A DNA stretch of 64,000 nt from Dipteronia dyeriana (lineage: Eukaryota; Streptophyta; Magnoliopsida; Sapindales; Sapindaceae): NCBI GenBank assembly GCA_032871835.1, contig CM065297.1, positions 17,219,098-17,283,097 on the forward strand, written 5' to 3'. The notes below the pieces were generated by a model. The model made no database searches. It was not told the origin of the DNA and was given only the letters and a program-made list of their open reading frames with translations. The position numbers and the translations under genes were made by a program. This document shows, piece after piece, positions 46,446-58,378 of this stretch (position 1 is its first letter; every line of letters begins with the position of its first letter).

Positions 46446-49400
46446 TCTAGCTAAGACTTACAAATGCTCAAATCAAAGAATAACTCTAAGATATGAGACT
46501 TTCTACCTCTTCACAAGGCATCTAAGTGATCATTAATGCAAATCGCAAACAAGCACTCAACATAGAAAATGATGATCAACAAATTCTATGGACATGCAAC
46601 TAGATGACTAGATTATGCTTTCAAAGATCAATCACAAATGCATCTAGACAACTTAAGCATGTTATCAACTAAGAACCAAATCAATGAAATGAATATACCA
46701 ATTGATGTATATCTAGTTCTTAGAAAATGAAATTAAATCTAGAAATAGTCAATCAAGCATAAAAACATAAGATTTCTAGAAACAATTTCATGTTTATCAA
46801 GTTTAACACAAATCATTCAATATATCACAAATCTAGCTAAACTTGAAAATCAAATCAACAAACCGCAAAATGATATCAAAATCATCCTAGTCATGCTTCT
46901 TAATCAAATAACATCAATCAATAAGAAGATCTAAGAAGAAAACTAAGAAGAAGATGATTTTACCAACAAGGATGCAATCACGAACTGAAGATCAGATCAC
47001 AACAAAAAATGTAGACATCCTTTGGTTCCGAAAATGCTTGGGGTTTGTATAAATCTTCAAGGCACTCGAAATTGGTTTTTGAATCAAGTGATTCGGAGTA
47101 GAAATGAAGAAGTTATCACAAAAACAAAAATCAAAATGTTGAGAGAAAAATTCTGCAAATGTTCTTCAATTTCAATTTTCTCTACATGTAAGGAATGAGA
47201 GGGAATGAGAGTTTTTAAAGAGTGAAAAGCCAAAGGACCATTTTGCCCTTCTTTCATTAGTGTCTTCCCGAGATGGCCTGTGGAAATCTCGGGGAAGAAC
47301 ACTCTTGGGGACGAGATGGCCACGCGCCATCTCGGGTTGGTGCTTGTTGATGGCTTAAGCCATCGCACCTCACCCCTTGCGCTCTCCTCACATTATTCGA
47401 CCTTACTTTGGCCTTCGAACTTTAAATTTGAATATGTTTGAAGATTACGAACCGGGACTCCCTTATGGACATGGAAATATAAGATACTCTTCCTGTAAAA
47501 TAAGAGTTTAACTCGATATATGAAGACAAATACAATGTATGCAACATGAGTTGAAAGTGTAGTATCTTTTGACTTAGAACTCGAAATCAATGGTATGAGT
47601 AAACGAAATGACCGGAACTCAATCAAGAATGATTTAAGACTAAATTCAAGTTCAAGATCCATGTTATACAAACATATAAACAAACAAACACATTTCACAC
47701 AAGAATGCAAACTACATAGAGATAGTCTCCAATCACGCATTTTCCAAAACATGTTACTTTCAAACTAATGCATGAGCATTCAACTTCAAGTGTGTGAAAG
47801 TGTTATACCAAATGATATGCTATGATGCAGGGAAACAAATTTATAAATTGTGTGTGTGTGCGTAAATAAAGATGCACAACTAAGCAGGGACACATATGAA
47901 TGAATTGTGTGTGTGTGCGCCTACGCCTTGCAAGAGGAAGAAGGATATCGATACCTTAGCATCCAAGAATAGTACCAATCCTCTTGAAGACAAACTTTGC
48001 ATCATGAGAAGTTGTTTTTCTTCCTTGAAGCTCTTATCATCACGAACCACTTAAGCAACTAAGCAATACAAAGAAATGAAGTTTTGTTATGGAATCAAGC
48101 CATCACAAATCTAGAACCTAACAATCTCCCTTAGGACCTAACAACCACGACTTGCGAGTCACTGAATATTTATAGCTCATCCACTCCTAAAGCAGTACAA
48201 ACTTTGATTCCTACCAAAAGTGCCTCATACTCGGCCATATTGTTAGTGGCTTTGAAATCAAACAGCAAGGCACATTCTACATGATCACCTTCCAGAGTAG
48301 ATATAACTATCTCGATCCCTCTGCCGTGCATGTTTGACGACCCATCTACGTGTAGTTTCTATGCGAGCTCATCATTCTTCATCAGCATCATGATCACCTC
48401 GTTGTTTGGTTCGGTGAATTCTGCGATCATGTCAGCCACTACTTGTCCCTTTATTGCGACCCTTGGTAGATATGCTATCCAAACTCGCTCAACTCTACAA
48501 CCCATTTAGTCAGTCTCCCGGATACTTCAGGTTTTGACAGAACTTGCTTCAATGGAAAATCTGTATAGACCTCGATCATTTGGGCTTGAAAATATGGCCT
48601 TAGCCTCCTTGCTGCAGTCACAAGGCCAGTGCCATCTGTTCGGCTGGTGAATACCTTGTCTCAGCTGGTAACAAAGTTTTGCTTGTGTAATACACTGTTT
48701 TTGTACCCTCTTATCTAATCTGACAAGTACTGAACATGTTGCTACAGACGTTACTGATAGGTACTAATAAAGCACTTCTCCTTTAAAGGGTTTGGATTGA
48801 ATGCCCTTCTTAATTGCCTTAAATATGTGAAGACACTTGCCAGTCAATTTGCTTATGAATCGACTCAGACATGCCAAGCACCCTGTTAGCCTTTAGAATT
48901 CCTTTAACATTCTTAGAGACCTCATTTCCTCCATCGCCTTTATTTTCTCTGGGTTAACTTCAATTCCCCTCGGGTGAACTTTAAAACCAACGAATCTCCC
49001 AGAACGTTCTCCAAAGACACTTTTTTGGGTTGAGCTTCATACTGAACATTCGTAGCACTCCGAATGTTTCACTGAGAACTCCTGGATGTTCCTCTGGCGT
49101 TTTGCTTTTTATCAGCATACCATCCATATAAACTTCCATGTTTCTACCGATTTGTCGAGTGAACATCTTATTTACCAGTCTATGGAAAGTTGCCCTGGCA
49201 TTTTTCAGACCAAAAGGCATGACTCTGTAGCAATATAGCCCTGGTCGGTGGTAAAGGATGTTTGTCTTCATCAGGTTCGATCATCCGGATCTGGTTATAT
49301 CTTGAGTACGCATCCATGCAAACAAGTCTTTATATTCCTTTAGTAGGCTGACTATCTCATCCCGCACTAGCTTTGTCAGTCGAGCCATGAATCGTACAAT

Positions 49401-49879
49401 CTTTATGGGACTGTGGTCATCAACTGTAACTTCTATGGTTGGTTCATCTTCCTAGCTTTTCCTATCTTCTAGAAGTGTCTTTCTCGGGTACAGGTTGAAT
49501 TGGGCCGGGGTTTCCACTACAACCACCACTTCATATATCTTCTAGTCTTCATACTTCCCAAGGGTGTGCACTTGGATTACTACCAACTCTGATTTCTCTC
49601 TATAAACGACCAAATTTGCCTGAGCTTTTCGTGACTTTCACTCCTACCTCAATAGGAAACTTCACTATTAGTGCATAAGTGGCGGTCACGGCTTACCTCT
49701 TGTTTAGGAAAAGCCGACCCTGTAAGGCATTGTATGGCCAATTTTCTACATTCATGATCACATAGTCCTGTAATACTGTCTTGGTATAGGGAAAGCTTCT
49801 GATCTTCACAGGTAACTTCATTGTCCCTGACGATCTTACTTCTGCTCCTCCATAGCCTTTAAGTGGGATCTTAAGTGGC

Positions 49880-50740
49880 TGGAGGTCATTTCTTTACAAC
49901 CCGAGTTGATCAAACACTTTCACACTTAGAATATCCGTTGAGCTTCCATTGTCTATCAGTACCCTTCTTACTTCCCTATGCCCTACACAAACCGACACGA
50001 CGATCGCATCATTCGGCCTCACTTCCGATGGATGAGCATCTGCTTTGGTGAAAATTATTGGGTCCTAACCTTGTTAAGGTTTTTTTCGATCGGGTACTAG
50101 CAGATTCACCTTCAGGTTTCTCTGACCACCGATAACTTCTCTAATTTTGGACATCCTCTCCCGACTACTACTCCTGGTGTATGGCCCACTAAAGATAGTA
50201 TTGATTGCTCCATCATATGAATCTCTCATAGGGCTCCTATGGCTTCTATCTTGCTTCTCGACAATGGTATTCTTACACCAGTCATCCCCACTTTTGAGGT
50301 TCATATCTTTGAGGTTTCCTTCTCTGATTATCTTTTCGATGTAGTCCCTCAACTGATAACACTTTGAGGTTTCATGGTCGTTCTCCTGGTGAAACCTGCA
50401 ATATTTGGCTGTGTCTTTTCAGGCAAAACTTGACTACTTCGAGGGTTTCTTGTACAAACTCCTATATTTTGTCACATTCAAGATTTCTTCTTGCCCTCTG
50501 GCCAGTGGAGTGTAATTAGTGTATCGCCGCTTGAATTTCCTACCACATTTGTTACCATCCTTTCGTCCGTCCTTACCTTTTCATCCACTGCCCTTCTGCT
50601 CCACTTTGTTGCTATTCTTCGGGTTACCATCCTTGTGCTTTCGGCTACTTTTTGACCTACTTGGGTTGACTCAGTCTGATCGTCTTCCAGTGACATGGCA
50701 CCTCCGGCCTTAGCCTTTTGCTGACTTGTCACATCGTCTA
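49880..50740 (-). pseudogene. Gypsy gag end and retropepsin, broken
   Basis: On -: a gag C-terminal region (KYCRFHQENDHETSKCYQL, RDYIEKIIREGNLKD; 50410-50290) with a zinc-knuckle-like C-x-H pattern. It then runs through a basic linker to the aspartic protease (VRRVLIDNGSSTDIL, about 49975-49937). DNG in place of DTG/DSG is common in plant gypsy copies. Stops separate the two parts. Confidence 0.75.
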
Positions 50741-50756
50741 GAATTTTCCAATATCA
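50620..50756 (-). repeat. First ~140 bp of gypsy LTR fused to gag
   Basis: On - it starts TGTTGATATTGG and matches the first ~140 bp of the solo LTR at 41558-42352. It then runs without any remaining LTR, primer-binding site or gag start into gag C-terminal sequence. Confidence 0.75.
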
Positions 50757-50768
50757 ACACCCCCTTAA
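50757..50768 (-). promoter_or_regulatory. Polypurine tract of a second Tat element
   Basis: On -, TTTAAGGGGG directly precedes the LTR start TGTTG. The LTR is therefore a 3' LTR relative to the sequence at higher coordinates, which belongs to a different minus-strand element from the gag-pol below. Confidence 0.6.
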
Positions 50769-51028
50769 ACATACAAGACCGAGTATCTCGTTTGAAATGG
50801 AACCCACTCGGCAAAGTGTGTTTAACTTGTTTTTTTTTGTCGTGTCGTTCATTAATGCGTATTTAATGCTTCGCGGCTGTATGTTAATGTCAATCACGCT
50901 CGTTTCGACTGACGCAATCATCCAGCCACTTTTTCTAATTTCAAACGGCGCGTGTTTTTCGTTTCGTGTGCACCTACCCCTACTGGCGTCTAGTGACACG
51001 TATGTATTATCATGACATCATCTGTTCG

Positions 51029-51037
51029 TATATATAG
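51029..51037 (+). promoter_or_regulatory. TATA box of the antisense ORF
   Basis: TATATATAG about 140 bp before ATG 51179, correctly placed for transcription of the antisense ORF away from the LTR. Confidence 0.5.
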
Positions 51038-51178
51038 TTTAAAGACTTTTCATTTTTCCCTCACGACTGCATAGAGCTTCTCTGTAAAAAAAACCTTAGT
51101 TTTTCTTTTCCTCCAGATTTTTGCTGTTCTCTGCTTTTACACTTTCGTTTTTCCATTGAGTTTGCTTATATTCCAAGT

Positions 51179-51683
51179 ATGGATCCAACTCTCTATTATC
51201 GATATTTTGAACTTCTAATACATGTCATTGAGGCTAGTTATGATGAGAATATTGCTAGGCTTGAATCCATACTTTGGGGTCGTTTTCACACTTATATTAA
51301 TTCATCTCAACCTATCGCTCTGACTATAGATTATTTTGTGGCCCGCCTCGGGGTTATCCCTTCCTCTGCTAACCCTCTTGGTTCCACTTCTGTTGGTGTT
51401 TATTCAGATATGTCGAAGACAATAAGGCAAACTTCCAGGGCTTCTCCCAGATAAACCACTCGTCTGGCAAACGATCTAAAGATAGTCTCACAGACATTGA
51501 AGATGAAGGATGTCCCGAGGGAACGGCGAGCTCACATGTTGAGATTTACAGCGGACCATCCTTATGCCTTTGACTCCAAGATAAATGTGGTAACAAACGA
51601 GGAACATACGAAGTTTAGGGATCAGTTCGACCTCCCTCGTTCAGTGCAATTGTCTTGTAGTGGTGAGTGCACAGTGTGGAATC
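51179..51683 (+). pseudogene. Antisense ORF (N-terminal part) of Tat-type gypsy
   Basis: One frame from ATG 51179 with a single stop at 51452-51454, continuing in the same frame to 51683, where a copia LTR interrupts it. Segments include IEASYDENIARLESILWGRF, LTIDYFVARLGVIPSS and DVPRERRAHMLRFTADHP. It is on + while the flanking gypsy LTR is on -, which is the antisense-ORF arrangement of Tat-lineage elements. Function unknown; assignment rests on position and composition. Confidence 0.55.
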
Positions 51684-53867
51684 TGTAGGGAAAATCGCAC
51701 ATCGGAAGCGTGAAAATAAATAAATAAGAATTTTCCCTTTTTCATTAAATAAATACGAAGATTAATTGATGTTTATAAAAAGTATCGTACTTTTTTTTTT
51801 CGTGACGATTGAACTAGTGTCGAATTGAATCCACAAGATCTTCCAATCCAATCACGAACGTGAATCACCTAGGAGTGTGGGCTCCCTTTCTTTAAATTGT
51901 ATACCTAAGGATGTAAACAAACAAAATTTTCTTATTTGTTAGTCACAATAATCCTCCAACAGAAAAACCAAGAACGTCTGGTCCCTTGTGAATTATCAAT
52001 CAATATGATTGAAACTCGAGTGAATCTTGATTCAATGTTGTACACAAAACCTTTTTGATGTAAAGGATACTAGTGTACTATCGAAAACAAAAACGTTCCC
52101 TCTTTTCTCTATGCTTGGCTGAATTCTTCACACAATGAGTTGAACGATTTTTTTTTAACAATAAAAAAAAATAAAAAACAACTTCTAACACCAAAAACTA
52201 GGGCTTCAAATCCACCTTGGTCGAAATTTAGAGCCTATATTTATAGGTTCACAAATCCTCTCCTAAAGAGGATTTACTTTGTAGGCAAGAATCCTATTCT
52301 TATGTAGATTTACTTAGTGACCAAGAATCATTTTCCAAAAAGATTTTTTTCCTACACCAAAACTCCTAATCCAACTCATTCGTGTATTTGTGACCATATT
52401 AAAGACTTCCTAATTTGACTCGATAAATAATTCCTTTTATTTATCTACTTATCAAATATAGTCTTTAATATTAATTATACTACCAACAATAGTATAACAT
52501 TAGGAGACCTTCTCCTATTAGGAAAAAGATTTTGAATTTTAATTAAATCATTAATTAATCAACAAATTAATTAATTTCTATTTAATTAAATAATAAAATA
52601 AAAAATAATATATTAGGCTTTTATATATTAGCCTTGCCGCCCATGACATTATGTAGGCATATATATTATTTTTCTTATTTTATTAAATCCATTGGACCTT
52701 TATTAAAAGTCCACATGTGAACTAGACCCATTCTTACAAAAAGAAACAAGTCCACATGTCTTAATACAATTCTAGATGGGCCCATAAATTGGTCTGGTAG
52801 AATATATCAAGTGATCCATGCAAGTTCATGTGGATTGAGTATCTTGGTGGGCTATCTAAATTTAAGCTCCAATAGACACAACCCAATCACAATCAACAAA
52901 TGATTCACTTAGGTCCGATCTAATAATTTTAGTTTATTCCACTAAAAACTAAAATTGAACTCTTAAATAAATATAGAATAAGTTAATATTTTTCATTCAT
53001 ACCCTAGACAACCTTATTGGAAAAAGTGTATCCTCGAGAAGAATACCAGTAATCGCCAAGAGCTTATAGACCACCTATAGCTCTCCAAGTTACCATATTT
53101 ACTCATATGACCATATTTTGAACTTGGATATTTTGACTTGTCCAGAAGCCATGTTTCAATAGACCCTATTGAAAACTTAACGTTAAGATTTAATATCCAA
53201 TACATCAAAACATTCATATGATGATATTCTACTCTCATTTTATAAATGGAGCCACGATGTCCATATCTATAAATGAAGTCCTCTATCGATTAACAAATGA
53301 ATACCACCAAACTATCGAGGATAGACTATGTTATATAATCGTACTCATTGGTAGCTCAAATGACAACACTTGCAACTATAAGTCCATCATTTATCTCAGG
53401 ATTAAGATAGACTCTTCGATTGTCTTCAAGTGAAAACTTTTATCCATTGACGGTTCAAGATAAAGTATTTCACTGTGATCCAATTCAATGCACCCAGTGC
53501 ACTAGATTCTTTTACCCAAAGACACCACACTTTGATGATTTTAGATTCATCATAACATATTTGATCCCACTCAAATGCTAGCAAAAGAATCTCCAACTTT
53601 AACAAGATAAATGCGCCCAACCTTTATCTTAAGTTGTGAATATTATTCAAGACTAACTAAAGAATTGTGTCTACCTCATACATATCTAGATGTATGAACA
53701 ATTCTTCTTTTCCCACAGTCTTTTGACCTTATGATTATTTACTTTTGACAATTATAATAATTAAACTATAATTGCTATAAGATTTTTTAAACTAGAAATC
53801 ACTTTATTAATATGTAAAGATTGTCAAATACATTATTATACTATTACTATTGAGCATAATCCCAACA
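51684..53867 (-). repeat. 3' LTR of copia B, 2184 bp
   Basis: Plus-strand ends TGTAGGGAAAATCGC and CATAATCCCAACA, that is TG...CA. The LTR is long for copia and has no ORF of note. On -, a degraded polypurine stretch precedes it. Confidence 0.75.
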
Positions 53868-56434
53868 ATCTCATAGTTGCTCTATAGCAAATGTGTCATA
53901 TCTCTCATCCACATGTTCTCTAGATGCCCATCAAAACTCTTTTGTGGAGAAGCCTTTGTAAAGGGATCCGCTTGATTATCTGCTGACAGGATCTTGGTAA
54001 TCATCACGTCACTCCTATGCACAATTTCCCTCAGAAGGTGATACTTTCTTTCAATGTGTTTCCCTCTCTTATGACTTCTTGGTTCTCTCGAATTAGCCAC
54101 TATTCCACTATTGTCACAATAGATAGTGATCTGCTTATTCGCATCAGGAACCACTTCAAAGTCAATCAAGAATTGGCGGAGCCACACAACCTCTTTAGCA
54201 GCCTTGCATACGGCAACATACTCGGCTTCCATGGTGGAATCAACAATACAAGATTGCTTGATACTCCTCCATATGAATGCCTCTCTTCCAATAGTAAACA
54301 CATATCCTGATGTTGATCTCCTGAAGTCAGAATCTGACTGAAAATCAGAATATTTATACCCAATGGGAATTAAATCCCCTCCAGAGTATACAAGCATATA
54401 GTCTCTCATTTTCCTGAGATACATGAAAATATGCTTGACTGTTGTCCAGTGATCAGGACCAGGTTTCGATTGAAACCTGCTAATTATGCCCACAACAAAA
54501 CAAATATCTGGTCTAGTACAAAACATTGCATGCATGATACTTCCAACCGCCGATGCATATAGAACCCTACTCATGAATTGCTCTTCATGCTCATTCTTGG
54601 GAACTTGTTCCTTAGAAAGTTTGATTCCATGTCTGAAAGGTAACATACCTTTCTTGGAATCTTTTATGGGAAACCTAGACAAGATTTTATCTATGTATGA
54701 TGCTTGAGATAATGCAATCGTTCTATTCTTTCTATCCCTTATAACTTAGATACCAAGAATATAACTTTCTTCTCCTAAGTCCTTCATATCAAATTGTTTT
54801 ACTAACCATTCTTTTACTGATGTCAATACACCTATATCGTTTCCGATGAGTATCAACGTAAAGAATTAGGAAAACCAACTTGTTACCTTTAATCCTTTTG
54901 TATACATAAGGTTCGTCAAGGTTTTGAATAAATCTACAACTTTTCATTGCTTGATCGAACCTTATGTTCCAGGATCTGGAAGGTTACTTCAATCCATATA
55001 TGGATCTTTGCAACTTGCATACCCTTTCCTCTTAGCCTTTTTCAATGAATCATTCTGGTTGCATCATGTAGATGTTTTCGTCAAGACTTCAATTAAGGAA
55101 AGTTGTCATGATGGCCATTAGCCAAATCCTTAGGTCTAGAGATGCCGCAATGGATAAAAGTATCCTAATAGATTTAAGCATGGCCACAAGAGAGAAGGTT
55201 TCTTCATAATCGATACCTTCCTTCTGTGTAGAACCTTTAGCTACCAATCTAGCTTTAAAGGTTTCCACATTTACATCCATTCATCTTTTCCTCTTGTATT
55301 CCCACTTGCACCCGATGGGTTTTATCCCTTTAGGCAAGTCTACAAGAGACCAGACTTTGTTTTTGAACATAGATTCAGTTTTGGATTGTATTGTCTTTTG
55401 CCAATGGTGACAATCAACATCTTTCATTGCTTCCTTATACGTATAAGGATCATCGTCGTCCGAAAGATTCTCTACAGATTCTCCAAAACCGATGTATCTC
55501 TCGGGTTGTCTACTAACCCTCCCACTACGACGAGGTATGGTAGATTGTTGATCTTGTGTTGGTACGGAACTTACAATTGGGCTTAGTTGTAAAACCTCTT
55601 GTGGAATTGTATCTCCTGAAAGCTCATTCTGGACAATTATACTTTTAGACACAAAATTATTCATATAGTCCTTTTCCAGAAATTCAGCATTTGTCAAAAC
55701 AAATACTTTAAGATCTGAAGAACTATAGAAATAATATCCTTTTGTTCATTTTGGATACCCTACAAATATGCATGTTTCTGAACGGGACTCCATCTTTTCT
55801 GTCTTTCCATTTAACACATGCGCATGACATCCAAATATCCTTAAATGTTGTAAACTAGGCTTTCGCCTGGTCCATAACTCATGCGGTGTTTTAGGAACCG
55901 ACTTAGATGGTACATCGTATAGAATGTACATAGCATTTTGTAAAGCATATCCCCAAAAAGAATTAGGAAGCGTTGAATAACTCAACATAGACCTAACCAT
56001 GTCCAAAAGAGTTTTATTTCTCCTTTCTGCAGCCCCATTTTGTTGAGGTGTACCTGGTGCAGAAAACTGAGAAATTATCCTATTATCAATAAGATATTGC
56101 TGAAACTCACCAGATATATATTATCCACCACGATCAGACCTCAAGATTTTTATGTGTTTCTCAAGCTGATTTTCTACTTCAACTTTAAATGCTTTGAACA
56201 TGTCAAAAGCATCCAACTTATGTCGCAGGAGATACACATAGCCAAATCTTGAGTGATCATCCATGAAAGTGATGAAGTACTCATATCCACCTCTACTTTG
56301 AATGCTTATAGGTCCACACACATCAGTGTGTATCAATCCTAAACATTCGATGACTCTAGTACCTTTGGTCGTAAATGACCTTTTGGTCATTTTACCTTCC
56401 AAACAAGATTCACAAGTATTGGAACCCCATTCAC
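53868..56434 (-). pseudogene. Copia B pol, broken
   Basis: On -: integrase (GGYEYFITFMDDHSRFGYVY, LRSDRGG, then [15 protein letters not shown]; 56434-55746). RT N-terminal part ([33 protein letters not shown]; 55400-55100) with the catalytic box damaged to LYVDTHR near 54860. RNase H (RPDICFVVGIISRFQSKPG, SIKQSCIVDSTMEAEYVAV, YCDNSGIVANSREP; 54682-53882). The RNase H frame is the longest intact piece (266 codons). Confidence 0.85.
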
Positions 56435-58378
56435 TGGTCACGCAGCGAAAATGGGTTTTAAAAATTTTATACAGATCGTAATCTGTATCTAGAACCAGTG
56501 AACTTGAGATTGTAATTATTTTCGGAACAAATACATATAAAAATTATTACACTAATAAAAAATATATATAAATACAGGAAATTATAATTGATAATAAAAA
56601 GAAGATTTAAAATATAACCATACCAACGTTTGGAGGTTCCTTCACTTTTCGTTATTCTCCTGGTCTGTACCAATGATCTTCCTCGCTATATCCTGGGATT
56701 GATAACTGCGTGTGGGCGCGTCACGAACTCAAAAACTTAGAATGAAGGATATAGAAAAACTAAGAAATTCTTTCTTAATTTACATTATGTACACTTGCAC
56801 TATTTACGTCTCATGTAAATCCTAATATGTGTTGTTCTGTGTTTCACGCACACACTAGTTGCTTCAATAGCTAAAAATTGATCTGCACCTAATTCTTTTT
56901 TTAAGCAAAAAAAAGTCTGATCCACAAGTTGCTGAAATTTTTTGTCTTTTTGTACTCACGCACACCTTTTTTGCTTGTGATTGTTTCTTCTCACAATATA
57001 ATATATATATATATCTTTTGTTTAAAAAACCGAAATCAACTTTTATTCGTTTTAATTTTTTTTAAATAATATATCAAATCTATATTTGATTTTAAAAACT
57101 TTTAAATAAAAAATATCTCATATCTTTTATTTGATTTTATTTGAATTCAAACTATTTAAATTCAAAATTTAAATATTTAATTTAATAAAATAATATTTAG
57201 TGATTAATAACATAATTCAATAATCTCATTATTTAATTTATTGAATCATCATTGTTCATTAATTAAATAATCTCATTATTTAATTAATTCCAGAATAAAT
57301 ACGTGTCACTTTCGTAACACAATTAATTGGACAATCCAATTAATTAACTGTGACCCTTGTTACCTAAATCGATCGGACTAGCAAGGGGACATAATGGACC
57401 CACAGTATTTTGAGCTCCAATAATCCTCGGAATCATTAATTAAACTCGTTAATAAATATTCTTTGATTATTAACTCCGATGTTATCCCACTAAAAACCCG
57501 AAGCTGCACTCTCTCAACTACAGACGCTTTTACACTGACCGATACAACTCGGTGTCTATCGATATACCTATTACATATGGTGTGATCCTCCACAGTAGTT
57601 CATAATTAGAGCTGCGTCATAATGCCCGTTATACCCCTCTAATTACATATATCCTTTAAGTACCATTGATTCTCTAATGGACAATAAATCCTATTTCCTC
57701 ATGGAATTAAGAGAGCGCTCATATTGTCCAAGCCCCGAATCAACCCTTAAGGGAACTACCATCTTCTTCTCACAAGAAGGGGTGGATTCCACTATTGTGT
57801 ACAAACCTTTCCAGCCACAAGCCAAACTGCAATCCCAACATACAGATTATATTGATCATGAAATGCATCTGACCTCACCCATGGTATATCAAAGACCACG
57901 ATCTAACCTGAAGGAGTCGATAAGACACTCAGGATTAAGATCACCCACATATAGCCATCATCAGTTGATATAAACGAATCTCATCGGTAAACGGATCTTG
58001 GTGTGAGATTCGTATAGATCACGACCCAATCCTATATGATCACATCATATAAGGTGCCTCCATTCCTATATCTTATATGAATGATTCAGGATAGAATCAC
58101 TGTACATTACGGAATGGACCGCAACTATAGATTAACCACAAATAAAGTACCCAGTTTTATTTGATATCTATGGGCTCTTTAGATTGCACCTCTATTACTG
58201 TATCCATCTGTATATGACACTCATATACACAGTTCGAGATTACATCCGGCAATCTAGGATGTTAATATATACACAAGTTTATAAAATAAATAACATAACA
58301 AGAATGAATTGAACCTTTCTTTTTATTTACTTCATAAATCTATTTACAAGTTACATGTTTAGGGCATAAACCCCAACA
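56435..58378 (-). repeat. 3' LTR of copia C, 1944 bp
   Basis: On - it starts TGTTGGGGTTTATGCCC after the polypurine tract and ends TTCGCTGCGTGACCA, giving TG...CA ends. It contains AT-rich blocks with repeated TTAATT/AATTAA runs (57180-57350). Confidence 0.85.

Larger units (their letters stand above)
45855..48143 (-). mobile_element. Solo LTR (family X), 2289 bp
   Basis: Plus-strand ends TGAAATTCC...GGACCTAACA, flanked by the exact 5-bp duplication ACCAC (45850-45854 and 48144-48148) inside gypsy RNase H. It has TG...CA ends, no coding region and no internal domain, so it is a solo LTR. It shares ends and layout (GAGGGGGGTGAATAGG near one end, GTGTGTGTGYRCCTA near the other) with 60809-62668. 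Orientation - is inferred from the hairpin motif at 46001-46042. Confidence 0.9.
45600..49470 (-). pseudogene. Gypsy RT and RNase H, broken and interrupted
   Basis: RT on - (about 49470-48720) contains VMPFGLKNARATF. The catalytic box reads VYMDGMLIKSK, where VDD is expected, so a catalytic Asp is lost. RNase H (about 48700-48149) contains ATNNMAEYEALLVG and continues after the solo LTR at 45849 with EYQAKDNNMVGYLG and IPMEKNEKADALSKLAS. RNase H coding is broken at DSQVV by the 45855-48143 insertion. Confidence 0.85.
44340..50756 (-). mobile_element. Ty3/gypsy (Tat-like) internal region
   Basis: On - from 50756: an LTR start fragment fused to gag, then protease, RT, RNase H and integrase, ending near 44340. 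A 2.3-kb solo LTR (45855-48143) interrupts RNase H. With the truncated LTR at 41342-42558 it forms one degraded minus-strand element; its primer-binding site and most of the 5' LTR are gone. Confidence 0.8.
51684..56434 (-). mobile_element. Ty1/copia retrotransposon B, split by copia C
   Basis: The 3' LTR is 51684-53867. Minus-strand pol runs 53868-56434, where it is cut within the GAG-pre-integrase zinc region (CESCLEGKMTKRSF) by the 3' LTR of copia C. The rest of copia B should lie beyond the right window edge. It is inserted in the gypsy antisense ORF; GAATC (51679-51683) is the left candidate target duplication. Confidence 0.8.

Noticed and set aside
45855..48143. Retrozyme with hammerhead ribozyme
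   Set aside because: No hammerhead core could be assembled by eye; the size and single LTR structure fit a solo LTR.
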